In this document: positions 8,729 through 17,140 of the stretch, piece by piece
Position numbering within the stretch: the stretch's first letter is position 1
Layout of the letters: each line of letters opens with the position of its first letter
Source of the DNA: Agrobacterium vitis
GTDB taxonomy: Bacteria > Pseudomonadota > Alphaproteobacteria > Rhizobiales > Rhizobiaceae
Direction: 5' to 3'
NCBI RefSeq assembly: GCF_013337045.2
Contig: NZ_CP118261.1
Location: 1 to 64,000 of the forward strand
DNA length: 64,000 nucleotides
Notes under the pieces: model-generated
The model's database searches: none
What the model saw: only the letters and a program-made list of their open reading frames with translations
Told to the model about the DNA's origin: nothing
Made by a program: the position numbers and the translations under genes

Positions 8729-9886
8729 TCAAAGCCCCGCCGCTTTTGTCAAATTGACCCTGAAGCGATCCCTTCGGCGTTGATACCTGCGGGTCATCTC
8801 GGCTGAGGCATGACCGAGTTGCTTCTGGATATAGCGTTCATCGACTTCGGCGGAGGAGGCGAGACCAGCGCGCAGCGAATGGCCGGAGAATTTGAAGGCA
8901 CGTTCAATTTCGCTGAGATCGCCACGAACCCCGGCAGCCATGGCGGTCCGCTTGACGAGCCGTGCCACTTCCTTGTCGTTCAAGCGCTCTGGCCCAACCG
9001 ACTTGCCTTGTCCGGTGACGCGGCGGAAGAGGGGGCCATGGGCAAGCCTGGCGAAGGTGATCCAGCTCTCCAGAGCAACCACCGGGCAGGTGGCGTCCGA
9101 TGAGCCACGGCCGATCTCGACTTCGCGCCAGCCGGTCTTGCCGCGCAGGGTGACGAGCATGCCCTTGTCAAATATTTCGATCCAGCCGCGCCCGTCTTCG
9201 GTTTGGTCAGCCTTGATGTCAAGACCAACAATCTCGGACCGCCTCAGGCCACCGGCATAGCCGATCAGCAGCATGGCCCGATCGCGCAAACCTCTGAGGG
9301 TTCCGCGATCAAGCGTCTCGATCATGGCAATGATATCCTCGGCCAGCACCGCTTCTTTTTGTACGGGTGGGCGTGCGTGACTGTTGCGAATCCCCGCCAT
9401 GACGGTGGCGATATGCCGATCCTTGCGATCGAGCATCAACCCGCGCTGGGCATAGTTCCAGGACAGGGAGGAGAGGCGCCGTTCGATGGTTGAGACTGAA
9501 TTGGCCTTGCTGCCGTGCGCCGGTGTGCCAACGGTCTCGCCTGAGGCGCAGGCGGTGATATAGAGGCCAACAGTTTGGGGGTCCGGGGGCAGGGGAGCCA
9601 AGTTCGAGCGTCGGCACCAGGCGCTAAAATGCTTCCAGTCGGAGGCATAGGCTTTGCCGGTGTTGGCAGAACTTGCGGCCTCGACATAGCCGCGGGCGCG
9701 GTCTGCGAGGCTGGCGAGGTACGCTGGCGTCTGGTCCCCGGCAACGGGGGAGAGGAGGGCAGGGGCCGAAGTGTCTATTGCCAATCGCTGCGGCGCGGAA
9801 ACCTCATGCGCTGCTGCCATACCGAGAGGCGGAGCGGCGCTTTCCTGGAGGTCAATATCGGTGTTGTGCTCGATGATTTGGGCCAT
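8729..9886 (-). CDS. tyrosine site-specific recombinase (integrase family)
   Basis: 385-aa phage-integrase-family recombinase. It has an N-terminal SAM-like core-binding domain (about residues 60-160, NTGKAYASDWKHFSAWC) and a catalytic domain with Arg in GYAGGLRRSEIVGL (about 210), the HSLR box (HSLRAGLASSAEVDE, about 335), LGHAS and the Tyr in TRRYQRRRD near the C-terminus. Plasmid-borne enzymes of this type in rhizobia act in plasmid multimer resolution or integration. Its start faces a perfect inverted repeat (9906-9932) and it is divergent from DUF1403. No excisionase or att duplication is visible, so resolution is favoured over phage integration. Confidence 0.9.
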   Translation of the reverse strand: MAQIIEHNTDIDLQESAAPPLGMAAAHEVSAPQRLAIDTSAPALLSPVAGDQTPAYLASLADRARGYVEAASSANTGKAYASDWKHFSAWCRRSNLAPLPPDPQTVGLYITACASGETVGTPAHGSKANSVSTIERRLSSLSWNYAQRGLMLDRKDRHIATVMAGIRNSHARPPVQKEAVLAEDIIAMIETLDRGTLRGLRDRAMLLIGYAGGLRRSEIVGLDIKADQTEDGRGWIEIFDKGMLVTLRGKTGWREVEIGRGSSDATCPVVALESWITFARLAHGPLFRRVTGQGKSVGPERLNDKEVARLVKRTAMAAGVRGDLSEIERAFKFSGHSLRAGLASSAEVDERYIQKQLGHASAEMTRRYQRRRDRFRVNLTKAAGL

Positions 9887-9905
9887 TTCTTTATAATGAA
9901 CATTA

Positions 9906-9932
9906 TGTCCGATAATGCAAGATTATCGGACA
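9906..9932. repeat. 11-bp perfect inverted repeat with 5-bp spacer, dif/res-like site
   Basis: TGTCCGATAAT - GCAAG - ATTATCGGACA lies 20 bp upstream of the recombinase start codon. Two 11-bp arms around a short central region is the architecture of tyrosine-recombinase core sites such as dif. A third related half-site, reading TGTCCGTAA on the minus strand, occurs at about 9942-9950. The repeat also overlaps the probable recombinase promoter (TATAAA on the minus strand near 9893), so it could serve as an autoregulatory operator instead of, or as well as, a crossover site. Confidence 0.6.
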
Positions 9933-10010
9933 TTATCTTTTACGGACATGCCGTGCGGTTTCTCACTAAATACCTAGCATAAACCGCGCGTATTGCGTAT
10001 CGTCTCTGGT

Positions 10011-10964
10011 ATGGATTCGCTCCCGGCCGCTACAGAACCGCCCCAGATATGGTTGCCCCGCCTGCCAGGTTGGGCGCTGTCGCGTGGCCGTGACATCAAC
10101 GAGACCGACGCCGTATTCGCCGCTGGTATCGCTCTGAAATCACTGGACGATCTGGTTCGGGCCGGCCCGCGATGGCTCGGCTGCTGGCGCGATCGACTTG
10201 CCCTCAAATCAGCCGCGGTCGCCGCGAAAATGCTTGGCCGCAATGAAGAGAAAAACGCTCTCCGCGACGCGGTCTTGCTCACCGTCACCGGCGACGACCC
10301 CGGCCCCGCCGGAAAACTATTTCTGGCCACACGAATGCTGACGCGTCGATCCGGACCGGTCACCACCTCATTCGTCAAAGAGATTGCCGATCTTTTTGGC
10401 CTCCGGTGGGACGACAGTCTTGCTTCAATCCCGGATCTGATTGAATCTGCGGTTCAGTCTGGGCGAGCAGCTCCTTTCGTCGTGGCGGACCTCCTAACGA
10501 CGGTCTTTGCCGCTCGCCCGGACGCCGAGTTGATGGGGCTCGGTGTGGCCGACGTGGTGCTTTCGCAAAAGTTGAATTGGCCGAAACCTGTGCCGCTGCT
10601 TCTGCCCGAACGCTTTGGGCCAGGTTTTCGGACGATCGGCGGCAGAGGTCGCGTTCGGCCGGGCGAACTGGCCTATTCAAAAGCGATCTGCCTGGCGCTG
10701 ATCGATGGTGTCAACGCGGCACTGCACTCCGCCACCGAGATCGATCGCCGCGCCGCACGTCTGCTGGCCGTGGCGCCAAAGCTTCGCACCAAGGGCGCTG
10801 AGCCCGTCGTCCAGAGATTGCTCAACGAGGATGCGGTTCCAGCCTCCGCGCCAGGCAGCACACTATCGCGCTGGGCGGCCAACCGGCTGTTCGAGCGGCT
10901 CGAAACCTTGGACGCGGTGCGGGAGCTGTCCGGCCGCACCTCCTTTCGGATATTTGGGTTGTGA
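10011..10964 (+). CDS. DUF1403 family protein
   Basis: 317-aa protein of the DUF1403 family, which I know mainly from rhizobial plasmids where it precedes scpB; no function is established. The sequence begins MDSLPAATEPPQIWLPRLPG and ends ELSGRTSFRIFGL. It is largely alpha-helical with conserved RFGPGFRTIGGRGRVRPGE in the C-terminal third. The ATG at 10011 is preferred over an in-frame TTG at 9993. The stop overlaps the start region of scpB (GTGA), implying coupling. A decayed second copy of the C-terminal half lies at 42858-43375. Confidence 0.8.
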   Translation: MDSLPAATEPPQIWLPRLPGWALSRGRDINETDAVFAAGIALKSLDDLVRAGPRWLGCWRDRLALKSAAVAAKMLGRNEEKNALRDAVLLTVTGDDPGPAGKLFLATRMLTRRSGPVTTSFVKEIADLFGLRWDDSLASIPDLIESAVQSGRAAPFVVADLLTTVFAARPDAELMGLGVADVVLSQKLNWPKPVPLLLPERFGPGFRTIGGRGRVRPGELAYSKAICLALIDGVNAALHSATEIDRRAARLLAVAPKLRTKGAEPVVQRLLNEDAVPASAPGSTLSRWAANRLFERLETLDAVRELSGRTSFRIFGL

Positions 10965-11677
10965 CGATGGCCGGATCCAACGCAGCCAAAGCTAACCGGC
11001 GTCACGCGAAAGAGCGGCAGCAGGAGGCCCTGTATGATCGCGAGCTGGAGGACTTGCCGCCGGAGCTACGCTGGCGGGAATGGATGCTGCGGGTCGAGGC
11101 AGTGATTTTTGCCTCGGCCGAACCAGTCTCCCGCGAGACGCTGGCGCGGGTGGTGGGAAAAGATTGCAGCATCGATCTCCTCGTCGATGATCTGCACGAG
11201 GAACTCCGTTCCCGGCCCTACGAGTTATTGTCGGTCGCCGGCGGCTGGCAGCATCGCACCCGGCCGCGCTTTGCCGACACGATCCGTGCGTCCTCGACCC
11301 CGACGCGGCGAGGGACCGCGGCACTGTCCGAGTTCGAGGCGATGGTGCTGATGGCGGTGGGATATTTCCAGCCGGTCACACGCGGTGAGCTATCCAAGGT
11401 CTTTGGGAAGGAGGTCAGTCGCGATACGATAGCGTCACTTCGCGGGGCTGGTTTCATCGGCTCCGGGCCACGCAGCCCGACGCCTGGGGCGCCATACACC
11501 TATGTGACGACGCCGCACTTTCTTTCCGCCTTCGGCTTGGAGACGTTGCGAGACCTGCCGAACATCGAAGCGCTGGAGGATGCAGGACTACTCAGCCGAC
11601 CTGCGGTACAAAACGAAATCGCTGCCTCGGAAGTCGGCGAAAGCGAGACGGACGAAGAGCCGTCGCTTATTAAGTGA
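10961..11677 (+). CDS. scpB: ScpB-like segregation and condensation protein
   Basis: 238-aa winged-helix protein of the ScpB type (RVEAVIFASAEPVSRETLAR at about residues 42-61; SEFEAMVLMAVGYFQPVTRG at about 115-134; GSGPRSPTPGAPYTYVTTP; ALEDAGL). Chromosomal ScpB forms condensin with SMC and ScpA; no SMC or ScpA is encoded here, so this plasmid copy may join host condensin or act alone as a DNA-binding protein. GTG at 10961 overlaps the DUF1403 stop; ATG at 10967 is an alternative start. The C-terminal tail is acidic (ETDEEPS). A frameshifted paralogue lies at 43372-44077. Confidence 0.87.
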   Translation: MTMAGSNAAKANRRHAKERQQEALYDRELEDLPPELRWREWMLRVEAVIFASAEPVSRETLARVVGKDCSIDLLVDDLHEELRSRPYELLSVAGGWQHRTRPRFADTIRASSTPTRRGTAALSEFEAMVLMAVGYFQPVTRGELSKVFGKEVSRDTIASLRGAGFIGSGPRSPTPGAPYTYVTTPHFLSAFGLETLRDLPNIEALEDAGLLSRPAVQNEIAASEVGESETDEEPSLIK

Positions 11678-11931
11678 TGCCGCCCGTCTGAAGCCGCTTG
11701 GCCATCAGCACTGGACTGACGAGCATCGCCGCGAGGCCATCGCCCCGCCTCTAGCGGCTCCAGTCACGTTCAGTGGTGCGCAAATCGGTATCAGTCCTAT
11801 CGTGCCATCGGACAATACCTACGTGCCCCGTGCAGGCGTTCGAGCGCAGTGTGTCTCGCCATACTGACTTAACAGATATTTTGGAAAAGAGCCGTCTTGC
11901 CCCGCAAGGCGGCGTCTCTTTGCCCGCTACG

Positions 11932-11956
11932 GGAACCAATCCCACTGCGAGCGGTT
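11932..11956 (+). promoter_or_regulatory. candidate EcfG-type (general stress) promoter
   Basis: GGAAC (11932-11936), 16-bp spacer, GGTT (11953-11956), against the alphaproteobacterial EcfG consensus GGAAC-N16/17-CGTT. It lies 25 bp before the DUF4142 gene. One mismatch in the -10 box. The 254 bp from 11678 to 11931 show no gene. Confidence 0.45.
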
Positions 11957-11981
11957 CACACGTCGCGATAGGAGCACCGAA

Positions 11982-12512
11982 ATGAAAAAGATCATCATCA
12001 CCACAGCCTTTGTTCTTGTAGCCTCGACTGCGGCTTTCGCGCAGTCCGCCGCGGAAAGCACTGGCGCTAACTCGCTGATCGGCCGTGCGCCTTCGACGCA
12101 AGACTTCGTCATGCAGGCATCCGCCAGTGACATGTTCGAAATCGAGTCAAGCAAACTCGCACTTCAGAAGGGCGACGGGCCGACCAAAGCTTTCGCGCAG
12201 CAGATGATCACTGACCACGAGAAAACGAGCGCGGAACTAAAGGCCGTGCTCGCGGGCGGCAAAGTCGCAGGGGTTCCGGTCGCTGCTCTGACAAAAGACG
12301 ACAAGGAAGAAGTCGACGATTTGGCAAAGCTTTCCGGCGCCGAATTCAAGGAAGAATATTTTGACGAGCAGGTCGATGCCCACGAAGACGCCGTAGATCT
12401 CTTCAAGCGCTACGCTGGGGGTGGGGAGAACGCCGACCTGAAGGCATGGGCCGCCAAGACGCTTCCGGCACTGGAGCATCACTACAAGATGGCTCAGGAT
12501 CTCGACAAGTAG
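11982..12512 (+). CDS. DUF4142 periplasmic protein
   Basis: 176-aa exported protein. The signal peptide (MKKIIITTAFVLVASTAAFA, cut after AFA) is clear. The mature part matches DUF4142, a ferritin-like four-helix domain: FVMQASASDMFEIESSKLAL, FAQQMITDHEKTSAELKAVL, EYFDEQVDAHEDAVDLFKRY and a final ALEHHYKMAQDL. Function unknown; members are often induced by general stress. The upstream EcfG-like promoter fits that. A GGAG Shine-Dalgarno precedes the ATG. It stands alone and is followed by a long region without clear genes. Confidence 0.85.
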   Translation: MKKIIITTAFVLVASTAAFAQSAAESTGANSLIGRAPSTQDFVMQASASDMFEIESSKLALQKGDGPTKAFAQQMITDHEKTSAELKAVLAGGKVAGVPVAALTKDDKEEVDDLAKLSGAEFKEEYFDEQVDAHEDAVDLFKRYAGGGENADLKAWAAKTLPALEHHYKMAQDLDK

Positions 12513-13762
12513 AGCTTGCCGTTGGGGGCCGGAGAACTAGATTGTTAGCTGGGCTATCCCGGTGACCACGGATGTACTGGCACCTGTAGAAGGTGAGCGC
12601 AGGAGGTCGGTGCGACTACGTCGCCCCGGCCTTTGCTTTTTGCTATGACCAGCAGCGGCCTGCGGTCACGGCTTTTGTGGACGAGCTCCGATCAGCTGCA
12701 GACACTCCGGCAAGCCTGACCGATCTCTTCGGCCATCAACTAGTCATTTTCTCACTTCGAACCTGGTGGCATTTCCACAATTCTGGCGATGTTTGATGGA
12801 CGCCGCCGGTCAATTCAGCTCGGCAGCGGCGAAGAGTTAAATTTCTGAGCAACCGCGACGGTTGGCGCAAGTGATCCTGTCCGGTCCACAGCGCGTCATG
12901 CCCTGAGGGCAGCTTACCGCCGTTGCCTATCACCGACGTAGCGGTCATACAGGCACAGGCCTTTTCTCAATGGAATACATCATCACGTCATGTCGTCGAG
13001 ATACATCGAAGGCGTGCGGTATTGTATCGAGAGCGAGAGATGTTGACCTCGAAAAAATCGACCAGCAAGCTTCTAAAATCTTCAATAGAGCTTCGACAAG
13101 GCTCATAGCATTGCTGTAGATGCCTTGAATGAGACAAGCAAGGGCTCAGCTGCGCCTGTTCCAAAACTCTAATACGCTTTTTGCCTGAATTGCTAGCTGA
13201 TGCCCCGCATATAATGATTGGCGGCGGGTGTCAGTCCGCGGCTTCATGCCGACCATCAGCAAGCATTGCCTTGATTGTTTGCAACGTCTCCAGGGCAGCC
13301 GCAGCACAAGCCTGAAGCGTCGCGATCTATCCGGTCATCAACGGCGCTTGCCGCGATTTCCAGCAGCCGGAGCTAAGATAACAGGTTGTTCGTCAGGTCG
13401 ACTAGGTCTGTGCGGTCGTGCATGAGGGCGTCCATTGGCAAGCCACACCATACCGCCAACTCGCAAGAAGCGCGATGATCGGAACAGCCTAAAGAGATGT
13501 GGAGCTGCTTGGTCTCGCCCCTTCTTGCGCTGACGGGGTCGAATACATGTCTGCCTACAGGTTTTCGGATAATTTACGGACCTGACGGCAACTTTCCAGT
13601 GATCGCCATGTTCGAACGTTGCCGATGCGGCGAAGACGATCTTTGTTTTGAAGCAACATGCCGGAAACTCATCGTTGCATCGGCGCCGCTCCTCGATTTG
13701 CTGCCGGATCAGCGATTTTGGCGGCATTCCGAGGCACCGACCTGAACGCCTCCGGAGGAAGC
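12513..13762. other. 1.25-kb region without a convincing gene
   Basis: No frame here combines a good start, ribosome site and recognisable protein. The segment 12593-12796 encodes CYDQQRPAVTAFVDELRSAAD, which slightly resembles the end of a LysR substrate-binding domain and may be a relic. 13200-13740 contains overlapping open frames on both strands with no family resemblance. It is probably decayed DNA. Confidence 0.4.
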
Positions 13763-13894
13763 ATGCGCTTGACGCTCATACTCATCGTCTCAGCCGTCTT
13801 CATAGCTATCGTTGCTACGGTCTTAATCTTTCCGAACAGCTCTGGCCCGGAACAACAGCCATCCCCGCACGCGATCGACCAGGAGGGGAAATGA
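13763..13894 (+). CDS. small single-span membrane protein (43 aa)
   Basis: 43-aa protein starting MRLTLILIVSAVFIAIVATV, i.e. one N-terminal membrane helix, then a short polar tail ending HAIDQEGK. A strong ribosome site (GGAGGAA, 13754-13760) precedes the ATG. The stop overlaps the next small membrane gene (ATGA), so the two form a tiny two-gene unit. I do not recognise a family. Coupled translation and the good ribosome site argue that it is real. Confidence 0.6.
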   Translation: MRLTLILIVSAVFIAIVATVLIFPNSSGPEQQPSPHAIDQEGK

Positions 13895-14073
13895 CTAAGT
13901 TTGACAAAACCGAAACGCCGACGGGTCTCGCCCCATCGGCAGACTCACCCGAGCAGAAAAGGCGAAAGCTCCTGGCGGGGAAAGGTCTGATGCTCTTCAT
14001 CGTTGGCATCGCCGCTTTGGCTGCTTTCCTTTACGTGTTCATTGCCGTTTACGGGATCTTATCGAGCACATGA
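13891..14073 (+). CDS. small membrane protein (60 aa), coupled to the previous gene
   Basis: 60-aa protein with a basic cytoplasmic stretch (EQKRRKLLAGKG) before one hydrophobic helix (LMLFIVGIAALAAFLYVFIA). The start overlaps the stop of the preceding 43-aa membrane protein and has its own AGGAGGGG ribosome site. The two helices could form a heteromeric membrane complex. No known family was recognised; function unknown. Confidence 0.6.
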   Translation: MTKFDKTETPTGLAPSADSPEQKRRKLLAGKGLMLFIVGIAALAAFLYVFIAVYGILSST

Positions 14074-14331
14074 ATAGGCAAGGCATTCCTGACGATGCAG
14101 ACGCCTGACGCGTTTATGCCGGCGATAGGCGTTTGGCAGCCTAAACCGGCCGCACGGCGCGATTTGAACCCCGGTTTCGAACATACGGACCTGACCGAAT
14201 TTACCCATAGGCCGACTCTACGTTCATCATGCAACTTCATTGGGCTTAGGCGGTTCGGTCGATTGACGCCGGTGTAACGGCCGGAAATTTACGACATTCG
14301 GGAATTGTTCTGCGATGAAGAGAAGTGCAGC

Positions 14332-14535
14332 ATGGGAACTGAATACTGTCCTCATTGCGAGAAACCGTTCTCGCTTTTTTTCATCGATGACAAAAACCGA
14401 CAACCCGTGCAGGTGACGGTGATTTGCCCGTACGACGGATCACCGGTTCGAACCGAGGTTACAACACGGCGGTATTTCTCAAAGGCACTCGTGGGGGCAT
14501 GTGTGACGAGGGCGGATCACCATCCCTTACCCTAG
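14332..14535 (+). CDS. small zinc-ribbon-like protein (67 aa)
   Basis: 67-aa protein MGTEYCPHCEKPFSLFFIDD.., with a CPHC knuckle at residues 6-9 and a second cysteine in ICPYDGSPV near residue 35, so a zinc-binding fold is possible though the fourth ligand is not obvious. No strong ribosome site precedes the ATG. It lies alone in a gene-poor region. No assigned function. Confidence 0.4.
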   Translation: MGTEYCPHCEKPFSLFFIDDKNRQPVQVTVICPYDGSPVRTEVTTRRYFSKALVGACVTRADHHPLP

Positions 14536-14630
14536 CAAACGGCCTTACGTGGTAGGAGTCGCCTGACGGCCTCAATAAGGCGAGGTTGCACGCCTCCCTT
14601 CCGGCGTTACGCTGCGTCCAGGAGGTACAT

Positions 14631-14886
14631 ATGAAAGTCATGACCAAGGACCAAATTCCGTCGTTCGTCGCGGAAATCGCGGCGACCGGATGTAATTATC
14701 ACTGGAGTTGCTGGCGTGGGATATCTTGTCGGCGATGCTGATCTGCCGAGACCGATTTACCGAAAGGTACTCCCCGAGCTTCGGCGCATTCTCAAGTCTT
14801 ATGGATGCCGAGACCACCTCCTTAGGGAAATCAGCAGCTACCTGATCTCAATCGGCCGCTCTTATCCACCGCCCGCGCGTCATTAA
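14631..14886 (+). pseudogene. small rhizobial hypothetical protein, frameshifted
   Basis: A strong ribosome site (AGGAGGTA) precedes ATG 14631, and the frame reads MKVMTKDQIPSFVAEIAATG before running into a stop. Shifting by one base near 14691 restores a coherent protein end: GVAGVGYLVGDADLPRPIYR, then RKVLPELRRILKSYGCRDHL to a stop at 14886. The joined protein (about 84 aa) resembles small hypothetical proteins common in Rhizobium. The single frameshift suggests recent decay or a sequence error. Confidence 0.5.
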
Positions 14887-14941
14887 CGGAATTTCGCGCC
14901 CGTGGTTGAGCCAGGTGCTGGCCGTCGGCGTAGGGTCAAGT

Positions 14942-15127
14942 ATGAAGAACCCCGGGCGCAACAGTGTCGAGATAATCCTCGATCCTTCGACTGGTCAGGC
15001 CATAGTGGATGTGGCCGGACGCGTCATAACATTGCCCGGTCCATTCAAGTCGAAGCAGGAAGTAGAAGATGCTGCTTCAGTGTTCATGGAGGCGTTGAGG
15101 CCGCCTTCACCGAAGCTCGTTCGATAG
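14942..15127 (+). CDS. hypothetical protein (61 aa)
   Basis: 61-aa frame MKNPGRNSVEIILDPSTGQA.. with a regular beta-strand pattern (VEIILD, AIVDVAGRVITL) followed by a helix (KQEVEDAASVFMEAL). Composition looks protein-like rather than random. Starts at 14902 or 14906 (GTG/TTG) in neighbouring frames are less likely. No family recognised; ribosome site weak. Confidence 0.4.
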   Translation: MKNPGRNSVEIILDPSTGQAIVDVAGRVITLPGPFKSKQEVEDAASVFMEALRPPSPKLVR

Positions 15128-15246
15128 GGATATGCCCCTGAAGCATAGCCCCAACTATCGCCCGTTGCGCAAGGAACACACTGGCATTGCTAATTCGTGA
15201 TGTGCGCCGTACGTTTGGCTATGCGCGGAAGAATTCCATCTGATGA

Positions 15247-15414
15247 CCCCTTCGCCCTGCCGATCTGGCTTTGCTAGAGCGTGTTTTCGCGCAAGTCATC
15301 CCTGAACACGACACCCACCCAGATGAACTTGCAATGCTCCTGGTGAGATTGTTTCAAGATGGCATCCACGATGAGCACGAGCTTCTGATGGCCGCTGAAA
15401 AATGGTTCAGATAG
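15247..15414 (+). CDS. short open frame, possible small protein or gene remnant
   Basis: Open frame of 55 codons after a stop at 15244-15246, reading ADLALLERVFAQVIPEHDTH, then ELAMLLVRLFQDGIHDEHEL to a stop at 15412. The amphipathic helical pattern resembles small rhizobial proteins, but there is no ATG; a TTG start near 15268 is possible. It may be the end of a gene that lost its start. Confidence 0.35.
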   Translation, partial: PLRPADLALLERVFAQVIPEHDTHPDELAMLLVRLFQDGIHDEHELLMAAEKWFR

Positions 15415-15563
15415 CCCGTTGGGCAGAGGACCGACGAACTTGCTAGACGGTCGAGCTCGCGCCCGGTTCTGGGCTATCGCCTAAAGGCGGCCGTGTGACG
15501 CTCGCGTGACGGGTGAGCATTATATTACCACAAGCGGGCTGCCTGTTGCCCGTCCGCGATGGA

Positions 15564-15604
15564 AGGAAAGCCTCTCGCACTACCCCGCGACGGCTTTCCT
15601 TTTC
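15564..15604 (+). terminator. Rho-independent terminator-like stem
   Basis: AGGAAAGCC (15564-15572) pairs perfectly with GGCTTTCCT (15592-15600), loop 19 nt, followed by TTTCTCCTT on the plus strand. It could end plus-strand transcription and lies just beyond the end of the minus-strand gene at 15615. Confidence 0.5.
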
Positions 15605-15614
15605 TCCTTGGCTC

Positions 15615-15812
15615 CTAATCACTCAGGTCCGGAAACGGCTCTCGCCGCAATGCCTTGCAGACTATCTGCCACTGCCGGCCGTTCATGCCCGGAATGGCAA
15701 TGGCTTGGAGAGCGTCGAGCCGGTCTAGGTCACTGAGGGTATGATAGCCGCGAAATTGGAGCTCGCGCACAAGAAGCGGATTCAATGGGAGCACGGATAT
15801 CGGTTTGTCCAT
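15615..15812 (-). CDS. hypothetical helical protein (65 aa), HhH-like
   Basis: 65-aa protein MDKPISVLPLNPLLVRELQF.., with RGYHTLSDLDRLDALQAI and IPGMNGRQWQIVCKAL. The spacing resembles the helix-hairpin-helix / RNA polymerase alpha C-terminal fold (two helices around a turn, then a glycine turn and helix). The ATG at 15812 gives a compact domain; longer versions from upstream starts add low-complexity sequence. Function unknown. Confidence 0.45.
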   Translation of the reverse strand: MDKPISVLPLNPLLVRELQFRGYHTLSDLDRLDALQAIAIPGMNGRQWQIVCKALRREPFPDLSD

Positions 15813-15871
15813 ACGCGATGGTTGACAGACAAGCCTTATGAAAGCAACTAGCGCGTCCCTGTGAATGGAAG

Positions 15872-16165
15872 ATGGACCGCATGCAAAACCTCCTGACGCT
15901 GGAAGAACTGGTCGCCGCGGTTCTTTTCGAAGCACGCGACCGATTGGCCTGGAACTCAATCACGCTCGGCGAAATCCAGGGCAGATGCCTTGAAGCGGCG
16001 GAAGACCTCGCCCCGGATCTTATGGGCGTTTTGAGTAGCGTGGCAGGCTTGCGGCTCCTTATCCCTGCTCTTCAGGCTCAGGCCACCCTCATCGAACCGG
16101 CAGATGAGGAGTTGGAAATTTGGACATCTGCTCGTGAGACAAGCTCAGATATCCAGAATCTTTAA
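15872..16165 (+). CDS. hypothetical protein (97 aa)
   Basis: 97-aa helical protein (LLTLEELVAAVLFEARDRLA, CLEAAEDLAPDLMGVLSSVA) with a TGGAAG ribosome-site-like sequence before ATG 15872. It is divergent from the 65-aa gene. No family recognised. An acidic C-terminus (EPADEELEIW) makes membrane or DNA binding unlikely. Confidence 0.45.
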   Translation: MDRMQNLLTLEELVAAVLFEARDRLAWNSITLGEIQGRCLEAAEDLAPDLMGVLSSVAGLRLLIPALQAQATLIEPADEELEIWTSARETSSDIQNL

Positions 16166-16191
16166 TTGACGAATCCCTAATGTTTGAGCAA

Positions 16192-16410
16192 TCAGATGCA
16201 GCGCCTCGTGGCGGGCCAGGGCAATGACGCACCAGTGCTGGCAAGCGACCAGGCCATGCAGTAGGCGAGGTCTGAGGTGAGGGCTCTCGGCGTGTTGGCT
16301 CCCATGCCCTCGTTGACCAGATGCCGGAGGGTTTCGACATCCTGGTCGGTCAACAGCTCGGCGAGCTCATCGCGCCGGTCGATCGGCAGGACCCAGGCGA
16401 TGGTGTCCAA
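16192..16410 (-). pseudogene. integrase N-terminal fragment
   Basis: The frame reads DTIAWVLPIDRRDELAELL, DQDVETLRHLVNEGMG, SDLAYCMAWSLASTG then SLPWPA, which matches the N-terminal SAM-like domain of a rhizobial plasmid tyrosine integrase as I know it. It then shifts frame and ends, so the catalytic domain is absent. No ATG is present; TTG at 16410 is the first codon used here and the similarity continues a few residues upstream (VERRAVEL). A remnant of a second integrase, distinct from the one at 8729. Confidence 0.6.
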
Positions 16411-16529
16411 CTCAACGGCGCGCCTTTCGACGCTTGTCCTGAAGCTTTATCTTTCGGCCTGCTCGTGGCAAAGGCGGCAGTTTGAGACAGCCGAGCGTGA
16501 CCCGTCTCTCTCCAACAGCGGTGCCACGA

Positions 16530-16943
16530 TTACCACGTTCGCATGTCCTTGGTCCGCGAATGCTGCACCCTCAGCGTCCATGCACCGATCTCCTGATTAA
16601 GGTCGGTCCGGATGACGCGCAACCGGGAAAAGCCTGGAAATCCGCCCTTGATCGCGTCGAACCGCACCGGGATAGTATAGGCATCGTTGGCGTGGCGGTT
16701 CTGATAAAGTGCTTCCCGCCGGGAGACGAAGGTTGGCGCAATATCCCAGACTTCCGACATGGCACCGAGGGCGATGGCAAGCGCGAACAGGGGCACCGTC
16801 AAGACGATCAGCGAGACCCATGGGTGTTGACCGAGGTATGGTGCTAGCATTGGCGGCAGGAAGATTGCGATGAGGATAAGCGACGCCAACCAGTAAAACC
16901 GCGGTGATCTGCCGGGAGCGCGCTGGGCTCGTGTGTCACTCAT
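16530..16943 (-). CDS. hypothetical membrane protein (137 aa)
   Basis: 137-aa protein with two adjacent hydrophobic helices (YWLASLILIAIFLPPML at about residues 17-33 and WVSLIVLTVPLFALAIALGA at about 42-61) and a soluble C-terminal half (VPVRFDAIKGGFPGFSRLRV-like region). ATG 16943 is chosen because upstream sequence adds an Arg/Pro-rich tail of low quality. No known family. It lies alone next to the RHE_PE00001-type gene. Confidence 0.5.
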   Translation of the reverse strand: MSDTRAQRAPGRSPRFYWLASLILIAIFLPPMLAPYLGQHPWVSLIVLTVPLFALAIALGAMSEVWDIAPTFVSRREALYQNRHANDAYTIPVRFDAIKGGFPGFSRLRVIRTDLNQEIGAWTLRVQHSRTKDMRTW

Positions 16944-17140
16944 GATTGCGTCTGGCTCCGGGTCGAGGCGCCTGACCGCGCCGCACGACAAGGCAATTTA
17001 TACAACCCACCCACTGAAATCAAACTACCATCGATATGAGGTACTTATCGTTGGTTAGCGCGCCGACCGCCAATCGTACTATGTGAGGAACCCAAAATTT
17101 GAGATAGAGTTCCTTTACGACTTCGTTTACCATAAAATCA

